Source: JAURDE01 sp965365285 (GTDB taxonomy: Bacteria > Bdellovibrionota > Bacteriovoracia > Bacteriovoracales > Bacteriovoracaceae). Taken from it: a stretch of DNA of 25,099 bases. The notes beneath the pieces are model-generated. The model ran no database searches. It worked only from the letters and a program-made list of their open reading frames with translations, and was not told the DNA's origin. The position numbers were made by a program, and so were the translations under genes. Location: NCBI GenBank assembly GCA_965365285.1, contig CBDUBC010000034.1, positions 1-25,099 on the forward strand, read 5' to 3'. Position 1 is the stretch's first letter. Each line of letters opens with the position of its first letter. Below are positions 5,604 through 13,040 of this stretch, piece by piece.

Positions 5604-7986
5604 ACTTATTCCATTCTTTTTTCTTTTGCTTCCATCCAACTAGAGCGATCTCGAGAACTTCTTCAAAGTTTTTTACTGGAATGAAGTTGAGTTTTTCTCT
5701 ATATTCTTCTGGAATTTCAACAAGATCTTTCTTATTTTTCCAAGGAATAATGATTGTTTTGATATCCATTCTCATAGCGGCTAATGCTTTTTCTTTGAGC
5801 CCACCGATAGGAAGAACTTTTCCAGTTAGAGTAATTTCACCTGTCATGGCAACATCTCTATTCACAGGACATCCTGTAAGAAGAGAAATTATGGAAGTTG
5901 CAAGAGTAATCCCCGCACTGGGACCATCTTTTGGAGTGGCACCAGCAGGAAGATGAACGTGAATTTCATAGTTTTCAAATAGATCAAAATCTAGACAGTA
6001 CTGATCATAGCAGCTTTTGATATGACCAAGAGCTGTTTGCGCCGATTCCTTCATGACATCACCAAGCTGACCAGTTAATGTAAGTCCCTTACCTCGAATC
6101 TTAGTCGATTCAATATAAAGAATTTGACCACCAACAGAAGTCCAGGCAAGTCCTGTGGCAACTCCAATTTCATGATCTTGATTTCGGTCTTCATCGGTGT
6201 ATAGATGAGGTCCTAAGAAAGTCTCAACAATCTCTGAGGTCACGAAAACTTTTTGAGTATCTCCTTGAGCGACTTTCATAGCAACTTTTCTACAAACAGA
6301 ACCTACTTTTCTTTCCAAGTTTCTTAGACCAGCTTCTGCAGTAAAGTTTTTAATTAGGGACTTGAGTCCATCTTCTGTAATTTCAATATTTTCTTTTGTA
6401 ATACCATTCTCATCCAATTGCTTTGGAATAAGAAAACGCTTACTGATCGCAAGCTTTTCCTCAAGGGTATAACCTGTTAAACTAAGAACTTCCATACGAT
6501 CTCTTAGCGGAGCAGGGATATCTTCAAGAACATTGGCCGTTCCAATAAACATAACATTACTCAAATCAAATGGAAGATTAAGGTAATGGTCTCTAAAGGT
6601 ATTATTTTGTTCAGGATCGAGTACTTCAAGAAGAGCACTTGATGGATCTCCTTTAAAATCTCCTCCAAGTTTATCGACCTCATCTAAAAGAATAACCGGG
6701 TTATTTGTTTGGGCCTGCTTAAGGGCCTGAACAAATCTTCCTGGCATTGAACCGACATAGGTTCTTCTGTGTCCTCTAATTTCAGCTTCATCTTTAACAC
6801 CGCCGAGAGAGATCCGAACAAATTCTCTTCCCGTAGCTTTGGCAATCGATTTCCCAAGAGAAGTTTTACCAACACCAGGAGGGCCTGAGAAACAAAGAAT
6901 AGGTCCTTTCATATTCGCTCCTTTTAGCTGTCTCACAGCAAGGAACTCAAGGATTCTTTCTTTGATTTTTTCCAGATCAAAATGATCCTCATCAAGAACT
7001 TCTTTTGCGTATTTAAGATCAATCACCTCTGGTGAAGCTTTTGACCACGGAAGATCAAGAAGCCACTCGAGATAGTTTCTAACAATTGTTGACTCTGATG
7101 AATCTGGATGCATTTTTTCAAGTCGTTGAACTTGCTTTTTAGCTTCAATTTCAACTTCTTCTGGCATCGCCGCTCTTCTTATTTTTTCTCTAAGCTCTCC
7201 AAATTCATCTTCTGGATAGTCTTGCATATCATCACCAAGTTCATTTTTTATGGCCTTGATTTGCTCTCTTAGAAAATATTCTTTTTGGGATTTTGTTACA
7301 TCATCAACGGAGTTATTTCTAATTTTAGATTGCATAGAGAGTATTTCAAGCTCTCTAGAAAGAATGTCATTCACTTTATGAAGTCGCTCAACAGGATCTA
7401 GGACCTCAAGGATCATTTGCCCTTCGGCAACGTGAAGACTGAGATTACTCGCAACAAGATCGGCTAATCTCCCAGGATCTGTGATGTCTTCAAGAACCAT
7501 GAGAATATCAGGAGAAAGATTTTTTCCAAGAGTAATAACTCTTTCGAGTTGCTCTCTAATATTTCTCATTAGAGCATTAATTGTTATATCGTTTTCCGGA
7601 GTTGAAAGATCTTCAACTTTTGTAAGTTTCACATTAAAGAAAGGTTCAGATTGTTCAAAATTAATTATTCGAGCTTTTGATAGACCTTGAACAAGAATCT
7701 TTATTCTTCCATCTGGTAGCTTTCTCATTCTCATGATCATGGCGACTGTACCAAGTTCGTAGATTTCAGAGGGATTAGGTGATTCAGCAGTAATGTCCTT
7801 TTGCGAGGCTAGAAAAATAAGTCTTTCATGTTGAGCAAGGGCCGCTTCCACAGCTTCTATTGACTTTTCTCTACCTACGAAGAGAGGAAGGATCATAAAA
7901 GGATAAACCACCAAATCCCTAACGGGTAATAGAGGTAGGCTGTCCTTAAACTCTGAATTGTTGTTTCCTTCATAATCTGCTGACAT
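5551..7986 (-). CDS. lon: ATP-dependent protease Lon (LonA)
   Basis: An 811-aa AAA+ serine protease that degrades damaged and regulatory proteins in the cytoplasm. Order of domains: N-terminal substrate domain (about 15-210), helical linker (about 220-330), ATPase with Walker A GPPGVGKTS (368-376) and Walker B VILLDEVDK (431-439), then protease domain with PKDGPSAG holding nucleophile S690 and the partner K733 43 residues later, as in E. coli Lon. Length is normal (E. coli 784). A good SD (AGGAG) lies 9-10 bases before the ATG. The C-terminus (residues after about 795) overlaps the deaminase gene tail to tail. The upstream region carries inverted repeats but no recognisable CIRCE element. Confidence 0.98.
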   Translation of the reverse strand: MSADYEGNNNSEFKDSLPLLPVRDLVVYPFMILPLFVGREKSIEAVEAALAQHERLIFLASQKDITAESPNPSEIYELGTVAMIMRMRKLPDGRIKILVQGLSKARIINFEQSEPFFNVKLTKVEDLSTPENDITINALMRNIREQLERVITLGKNLSPDILMVLEDITDPGRLADLVASNLSLHVAEGQMILEVLDPVERLHKVNDILSRELEILSMQSKIRNNSVDDVTKSQKEYFLREQIKAIKNELGDDMQDYPEDEFGELREKIRRAAMPEEVEIEAKKQVQRLEKMHPDSSESTIVRNYLEWLLDLPWSKASPEVIDLKYAKEVLDEDHFDLEKIKERILEFLAVRQLKGANMKGPILCFSGPPGVGKTSLGKSIAKATGREFVRISLGGVKDEAEIRGHRRTYVGSMPGRFVQALKQAQTNNPVILLDEVDKLGGDFKGDPSSALLEVLDPEQNNTFRDHYLNLPFDLSNVMFIGTANVLEDIPAPLRDRMEVLSLTGYTLEEKLAISKRFLIPKQLDENGITKENIEITEDGLKSLIKNFTAEAGLRNLERKVGSVCRKVAMKVAQGDTQKVFVTSEIVETFLGPHLYTDEDRNQDHEIGVATGLAWTSVGGQILYIESTKIRGKGLTLTGQLGDVMKESAQTALGHIKSCYDQYCLDFDLFENYEIHVHLPAGATPKDGPSAGITLATSIISLLTGCPVNRDVAMTGEITLTGKVLPIGGLKEKALAAMRMDIKTIIIPWKNKKDLVEIPEEYREKLNFIPVKNFEEVLEIALVGWKQKKKEWNKSKAKALKSDTHDPGIAA

Positions 7987-8040
7987 TGCTGAAATCTCCT
8001 AAACAGGTTCTGTGCATCAAGCGCACAAATTGAGATCGGG

Positions 8041-8078
8041 AATTTTTGCCTAGTCCTTTAAAGAAATATGCAAAAATT
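8041..8078. promoter_or_regulatory. 9-bp inverted repeat upstream of lon
   Basis: AATTTTTGC (8041-8049) and GCAAAAATT (8070-8078) are exact complements separated by 20 bp, 55-92 bases before the lon start. A smaller pair, TGTGC/GCACA, lies at 8011-8015 and 8023-8027. They could be an operator or structure in the lon leader. No terminator-like T run follows. The repeats are visible; the function is inferred. Confidence 0.4.
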
Positions 8079-8152
8079 GCCGGTTTTTATGAAAGATTTC
8101 CGTACAATATCTGATATTTACTAAATCTAATTCCCCTATAAAGAGTGAAGCT

Positions 8153-8219
8153 CCTAATATTAAAAGGATTAGGTAGTGGAGTGCTAGCCTCGGTTATGGA
8201 TGGAGTACTAGCCTAATAT
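8153..8219. repeat. cluster of short repeats between lon and the phospholipase D-like gene
   Basis: A 14-bp unit TGGAGTGCTAGCCT (8177-8190) recurs at 8201-8214 with one mismatch (G to A), a 24-bp period. CCTAATAT occurs at 8153-8160 and 8212-8219, and CCTAAT (8153-8158) pairs with ATTAGG (8168-8173). The cluster lies just after the stop of the phospholipase D-like gene and upstream of the probable lon promoter. It may be a binding-site array or a degenerate mobile-element remnant. Confidence 0.4.
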
Positions 8220-8225
8220 ACTTTG

Positions 8226-9620
8226 TTATTTTGGCGTGTAGTACTTTGATTTAAAGGTTTCAATCTCGACTGCCCTAGAAAAGAGACTATCAAATCCTCT
8301 TTGAATGATATTTTTTGTAAAAATTGTGTTGTTCATATTTGGAGTAATGAGATCAATGGCTACATCAGTTTCGCCCGAACGATACCAAGATTGACTATCC
8401 ATATTTGAGCTTCCAAGAATAATAACACTTTCATCTATAATCATGAGTTTACTATGTGAGGCTTCCATATTTGCCTTAAACGCCGGGTTCACACCATCTC
8501 TAGACACGAACTTGATACTAAGGTTGCCTTTCTTTTTGGCAGCAAAGTCTTTTAATTCATAGGCAATCTTACTATTTACTCCTCCACCAATAATGGCCTT
8601 ATTTTGATTCGCCTCTCCCATATCGGCAGTTAGAATAATTTCAACCCGAACTCCTCTCTCGATAGCTCTTTGAATTGCCTTAACAGCATCATCTGCGTTG
8701 AGAGCAGGGGAGAGAATCTTAAGTGATTTTTTGGCAAGATCCATCGCCGCTAAAAGCCCTTTCGTTCTTCCGTTTAGAGAATTGGTGAGATTAAGTTTAT
8801 TAGGTTTCCTATAAATAAGCGCAAGATTTGCTTTAATTCTTGCATGGGTTCTACATGGAAGAGAATTAGGATTAGGAGAAAATTTTTCATCAGTCTTCAA
8901 ATCAACTGGGTTTTTACTAAAAGCTTTCGCCTCTTTCCAGAGATCGGTGATAAATCGATTTCTAATTTCCTTTGCCATATCTTCTGATAGAAGCCAGAAA
9001 GATTGATCAAACCATCCGCCCTCTTTAAATTTATGCTCTAATATATTGGCCCCAGTGATCATCATGGTCTGTCCATCGATAATGAAAATTTTTGAATGAC
9101 TAGAACCAAATAATTTATGATCAAAAACCTTTATTGATAAGTTGATTTCATCAGTAGGACCATCAATGAAAGTCATCTCTTTTAACCACTTTTGAGAATC
9201 ATTAACCATGTTTTGATCGGCGAGAAGGAGAATATTTACTTTGCTTTTCTTTTGATCTTTTTTCAGTCTCTCTTTTAATTGAGTGATTCCTTCTTTTAAA
9301 AAGCTTAAGCTTTTTGGATAAATTTGGTTTCCTTTCGCGTCTTTTCCAAGGTTTACCGCATAAGTAGAAATAATGACCTCATTTTGAGCATTAGCAATGG
9401 CCCATTTGATCTTATTAAAAAACTTATTTTCATCAAATTTAGCGTTATTATTAAAAGGAGTTGTTGTCTGATAGATCTTCTTACAGGCAACTTGACCAAC
9501 AAACCATGGAATATCTTCTTTATATTGAGATTTAAGGTGACTACTCAGCGACTGAATGGTCATTTGCGCAAAGGATTTTTGAGAAAAAATAAGAGATAGG
9601 AAAAGAAATAGTCGAATCAT
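8226..9620 (-). CDS. secreted phospholipase D-like (HKD) protein
   Basis: A 464-aa exported protein with a Sec signal peptide (1-19, ending SFAQ). It has two HKD half-sites of the phospholipase D superfamily: HSKIFIIDG (H175, K177, D182) followed by ITGANI, and HSKLMIIDE (H389, K391, D396) followed by ILGSSNMDSQSW. Both are complete, so the enzyme should act through a phospho-histidine intermediate on phosphodiesters. Members include phospholipases, cardiolipin synthases and nucleases, and the sequence does not decide between them. The signal peptide and lack of N-terminal membrane helices argue against a typical cardiolipin synthase. If the organism is predatory, a role in prey lipid or nucleic-acid breakdown is possible (inference). 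SD AGGAG; own promoter at 9643-9670. Confidence 0.88.
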   Translation of the reverse strand: MIRLFLFLSLIFSQKSFAQMTIQSLSSHLKSQYKEDIPWFVGQVACKKIYQTTTPFNNNAKFDENKFFNKIKWAIANAQNEVIISTYAVNLGKDAKGNQIYPKSLSFLKEGITQLKERLKKDQKKSKVNILLLADQNMVNDSQKWLKEMTFIDGPTDEINLSIKVFDHKLFGSSHSKIFIIDGQTMMITGANILEHKFKEGGWFDQSFWLLSEDMAKEIRNRFITDLWKEAKAFSKNPVDLKTDEKFSPNPNSLPCRTHARIKANLALIYRKPNKLNLTNSLNGRTKGLLAAMDLAKKSLKILSPALNADDAVKAIQRAIERGVRVEIILTADMGEANQNKAIIGGGVNSKIAYELKDFAAKKKGNLSIKFVSRDGVNPAFKANMEASHSKLMIIDESVIILGSSNMDSQSWYRSGETDVAIDLITPNMNNTIFTKNIIQRGFDSLFSRAVEIETFKSKYYTPK

Positions 9621-9642
9621 TTGAGGCTCCTAGTGTAATTTA

Positions 9643-9670
9643 ATTATAAGAGCGTCAAAATAAAGGTCAA
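9643..9670 (-). promoter_or_regulatory. sigma70-type promoter of the phospholipase D-like gene
   Basis: On the minus strand TTGACC (9670-9665) is followed after 16 bases by a perfect TATAAT (9648-9643), 22 bases before the start codon at 9620. The short leader holds the AGGAG ribosome site. Confidence 0.65.
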
Positions 9671-9683
9671 TAGTCCGCAAAAT

Positions 9684-9713
9684 TTGACAATATTTTTAAA
9701 AATCATTTATTTT
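9684..9713 (+). promoter_or_regulatory. candidate promoter of the glmU operon
   Basis: A perfect TTGACA (9684-9689) is followed after 18 bases by TATTTT (9708-9713), a 4/6 match to the -10 consensus. It lies 48 bases before the glmU ATG and diverges from the phospholipase D-like promoter. Confidence 0.5.
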
Positions 9714-9760
9714 TGCCTCTGGCCATCAATGGAAAAAACTCCAAAATCATCGGACTTTAA

Positions 9761-11146
9761 ATGGATATTGTAATTTTAGCAGCTGGTAAGGGAACTCGAA
9801 TGAGGTCTCCTCTTCCAAAAGCACTTGTGCCTCTTCTAGGCGTTCCTATGCTTCATATTGTTCTTAACCGAGTTCGAGAGCTATTAGGGGATGCTTCAAA
9901 TGGAGATATCACGACCGTTGTTGGTCATAAAAAAGAAGAAATTATTAAGTCTCTTGAGGATTATCATGCTCTTACAGGATGGAAAATTAATCACTGTGAG
10001 CAAAAAGAAATGCTAGGAACTGCGGATGCTTTAAAATCTTATTTTTCTTCTAATAAAACAGAGAAGTCTTCCCACACAATGGTTCTGTGTTGTGATACTC
10101 CTCTCCTAAATACTTCTCAACTAAAAAAATTGAGAGAGCGTGCAATTGAGAAGAAACTAGATGCAGTCGTGGCAACTTTTGAAACAGAGAATCCAACAGG
10201 ATATGGAAGAATTATAAATTTCCCTGAAGGACTTCGAATTGTAGAGGAGAAAGATGCCAATTCAGAACAAAGGTCTATTAAAGAGGTCAACTCAGGTCTC
10301 TACGTTTTTAAGACAGATATGATTGAGTCTTTTCTTTCTGAAATTGATAATAAAAATGCTTCGGGAGAGTTCTATTTAACAGATGTCTTTAAAGAAGGAA
10401 GGCTTGTTGAATCCTTTAACTTTGGAAAAACTCCAAATTTTAATGGGGTCAATGACGTCATCCAACTTGAAGAAATCGAAAATGAGCATCGTCTTCGAAA
10501 CGTAAGAAAATTACAGGAAAAAGGTGTTCGATTTATGGATAGTAAATCGGCCTATATTAGTGAAAATACAGAGATCGGAGAAGGCAGTCTCATTTACCCT
10601 AATGTTTATTTCGAGGGAAATAATAGCGTTGAAGAAGGCTGCACAATCGAGCTTGGAACCCATATTAAGAATTCAATTATTCAAAGAAATTCCACGGTTC
10701 TCTCTTATAGTGTTTTGGAAAAATGTCTAGTGAGAGAGTCTTGCCAAGTAGGGCCTTTTGCGAGGCTCAGACCAGGGGCCGATTTAGGTGAGGGTTCTAA
10801 AATAGGAAACTTTGTTGAAATCAAAAAATCAAAGCTTCACCCTGGGGTTAAAGTTAGTCATCTAAGTTATGTAGGCGATGCTGAAATAGGCAATGAAACC
10901 AATATTGGGTGTGGTTTTATCACCTGTAATTATGATGGGGCCAATAAGCATAAGACAACTATTGGAAAAGACTGCTTTATTGGCAGTGATACTCAGATGG
11001 TGGCACCTGTTACCATTGGTGATGGTTGTTTCGTGGCAAGTGGATCAACCATTAATCAAAATATGCCCGCAGGCTCTTTTGGAATTTCTCGAAGTAAGCA
11101 AGTCATAAAAGAGGGCGCTGCCTCGCGCTTTATAAAAAAGAAATAA
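9761..11146 (+). CDS. glmU: bifunctional N-acetylglucosamine-1-phosphate uridyltransferase / glucosamine-1-phosphate acetyltransferase
   Basis: A 461-aa cytoplasmic enzyme making UDP-GlcNAc from glucosamine-1-phosphate, acetyl-CoA and UTP, for peptidoglycan and LPS. The N-terminal nucleotidyltransferase has LAAGKGTRM (6-14) and K20; the C-terminal half (from about residue 250) is a left-handed beta helix of hexapeptide repeats with FARLRPGA, the catalytic His at 367 (E. coli H363), and GCGFITCNYDG. Length matches the family (E. coli 456). The first uridylyl-domain motif starts right at the N-terminus, fixing the ATG; no strong SD is visible before it. glmS follows 82 bases downstream, so first and last steps of one pathway are side by side. 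Confidence 0.97.
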   Translation: MDIVILAAGKGTRMRSPLPKALVPLLGVPMLHIVLNRVRELLGDASNGDITTVVGHKKEEIIKSLEDYHALTGWKINHCEQKEMLGTADALKSYFSSNKTEKSSHTMVLCCDTPLLNTSQLKKLRERAIEKKLDAVVATFETENPTGYGRIINFPEGLRIVEEKDANSEQRSIKEVNSGLYVFKTDMIESFLSEIDNKNASGEFYLTDVFKEGRLVESFNFGKTPNFNGVNDVIQLEEIENEHRLRNVRKLQEKGVRFMDSKSAYISENTEIGEGSLIYPNVYFEGNNSVEEGCTIELGTHIKNSIIQRNSTVLSYSVLEKCLVRESCQVGPFARLRPGADLGEGSKIGNFVEIKKSKLHPGVKVSHLSYVGDAEIGNETNIGCGFITCNYDGANKHKTTIGKDCFIGSDTQMVAPVTIGDGCFVASGSTINQNMPAGSFGISRSKQVIKEGAASRFIKKK

Positions 11147-11228
11147 CGCCAAGCATCCACTTGCTCTTCTGTCTTCTTGGGTGATAATCTGCAAATTGCC
11201 CTATTATAGAGCGAGGAGAGAGCACGTT

Positions 11229-13040
11229 ATGTGTGGAATTGTAGGTCATTCCGGAACGGGAAATTCAGTAGATAAGGTACTTGAGGGGCTCAAAAGGCTT
11301 GAGTATCGAGGCTATGATTCCGCTGGAGTCTGCTTCAAAAATATCCATGATGAGTTGGTTCTAATTAAAAAGGCCGGAAAACTCGAAAATCTAGAAAATG
11401 CTCTTGTCGATGTGCCTCTTAATTCTAAAGTTTGTGTTGGCCATACTCGTTGGGCAACTCATGGTGCTGTTAATGAAGTCAATTCTCACCCTCACTTAAG
11501 TGATGAGGTGGCCATTGTCCATAATGGAATTATTGAAAATGCTAGCGAGTTAAGAAAAGAGCTTACAACTCAAGGTGAGACTTTTAAATCAGAAACGGAC
11601 TCGGAAGTTTTTCTCGTTCTTGTCTCAAGTGCTCTCAGAAAAGGGAAACCACTGTTCGAAGCGATTAGAGAATCCTTTCTAAGAATTGAGGGAAACTCTG
11701 CTTTTGTCATTCATCATAAAGATGGTGGTGAAATTTATACGATTAAAAAGGGCGCTCCCATTGTTTGTGGGATCAATGAGAAGACAAGAGAAGTTATGGT
11801 CTCCTCAGATCCTTATGCTTTAGCTGGATTTGTAACTAAAATATTTTTTCCAGAGGACTCTGTTCTTTGTAAACTTAATCCAGAGGATCGAGAGCTTATT
11901 TCATTCCAAGAACTTGATGGAAATCATTCCTCTCGCTATACAACAAAAAACCTCGATCAAGACTTTGAGGTCGCGACCAAAGGTCAATTTCCTCACTACA
12001 TGCTTAAAGAAATTTATGAGCAGCCGATTCTTGTTCGCGGACTTCTTCAATACTATTTAGAGGGTGAGGGTGCCGAGACACTAAAAAGAATTGGTGCTAG
12101 AAAACCCAAAAAAATACATATCGTTGGTTGCGGGACTGCCTATTATGCAGGAATGGTTATTCAAGGATTTATTGAAAGAATCCTCAGAATCTCGGCTAAT
12201 GTTTCCTTTGCGTCTGAATTTCGTTATAGCTCACCAATTCTCGACTCTGAGGATTTGGCCATATTTATCAGCCAGTCAGGTGAGACAGCGGACACTCTTG
12301 CTGCCCAAAAACTCTGCAAGGATGCTGGCGTTCAAACAGTTTCCATTGTGAATGTCGAAGGCTCAACTCTTTTTAGAGAATGTGATGAAAATCTTCTTAT
12401 TCATGCAGGTATTGAAATTGGAGTAGCTTCCACCAAGGCGTTCACTCAGCAGTGTCTTACAGGAAGACTCCTTGTCAATGCATGGAATACCAATACTGAA
12501 ATTAATGAGCTTGAAAGAAAATTCGCTATTTTTTCTCACCGAATAGAGTCTCTCTTGGAAGAAGTTCCAGTAATTGAGGCCATCGCCGGTGAGATTCATA
12601 ACTTTAAAGGGTTCCTTTACACCGGTCGTGGAAAGTATTTTCCTGTTGCCCTTGAGGGAGCTTTAAAGCTTAAAGAAATTGCTTATGTTCATGCTGAAGG
12701 CTATGCTTCAGGAGAACTTAAGCATGGACCTATCGCTTTGATCGATGAAGAAATTGTTAATGTAGCGATTGTGGGGCCAGAACTTTATGAAAAAACGATT
12801 TCCAATATTGAAGAGATCAGGGCCAGAAAAGGTAAGATCGTCTCTATTGGGCCTAAGGATGATGAAGAATTAAAAGAAATAAGTAATTTTTATATCCCTC
12901 TCAACTTTGTTGGGTTAGGGGAGCTCTCTCCTTTATATGTTAATGTCGTTAATCAATTGCTGGCCTATTATATTGCTAAATCTAAAGGGACAGACATTGA
13001 TAAACCAAGGAATCTTGCCAAGTCTGTTACAGTAGAATGA
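11229..13040 (+). CDS. glmS: glutamine--fructose-6-phosphate aminotransferase (isomerizing)
   Basis: A 603-aa enzyme making glucosamine-6-phosphate from fructose-6-phosphate and glutamine. The start is set at the ATG at 11229 rather than at the upstream in-frame start at 11181: processing must expose Cys2 (MCGIVGHSG) as N-terminal nucleophile, and a GAGGAGAG ribosome site lies 8-10 bases before this ATG. The Ntn-hydrolase glutaminase domain (1 to about 240) has GHTRWATHG and HNGIIEN; two SIS isomerase domains follow, with SQSGETADT and the canonical C-terminus PRNLAKSVTVE. The leader of about 80 bases is too short and shows no sign of a glmS ribozyme. The stop overlaps the helicase start (ATGA). 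Confidence 0.97.
   Translation: MCGIVGHSGTGNSVDKVLEGLKRLEYRGYDSAGVCFKNIHDELVLIKKAGKLENLENALVDVPLNSKVCVGHTRWATHGAVNEVNSHPHLSDEVAIVHNGIIENASELRKELTTQGETFKSETDSEVFLVLVSSALRKGKPLFEAIRESFLRIEGNSAFVIHHKDGGEIYTIKKGAPIVCGINEKTREVMVSSDPYALAGFVTKIFFPEDSVLCKLNPEDRELISFQELDGNHSSRYTTKNLDQDFEVATKGQFPHYMLKEIYEQPILVRGLLQYYLEGEGAETLKRIGARKPKKIHIVGCGTAYYAGMVIQGFIERILRISANVSFASEFRYSSPILDSEDLAIFISQSGETADTLAAQKLCKDAGVQTVSIVNVEGSTLFRECDENLLIHAGIEIGVASTKAFTQQCLTGRLLVNAWNTNTEINELERKFAIFSHRIESLLEEVPVIEAIAGEIHNFKGFLYTGRGKYFPVALEGALKLKEIAYVHAEGYASGELKHGPIALIDEEIVNVAIVGPELYEKTISNIEEIRARKGKIVSIGPKDDEELKEISNFYIPLNFVGLGELSPLYVNVVNQLLAYYIAKSKGTDIDKPRNLAKSVTVE

Noticed and set aside
11147..11228. Possible glmS ribozyme before glmS
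   Set aside because: The gap is only 82 bases and shows no fold or core sequence expected of the roughly 150-nt ribozyme.
11181..11228. 16-residue N-terminal extension of GlmS
   Set aside because: GlmS needs Cys right after the initiator Met; the extension would block activity, and the better SD serves the later ATG.
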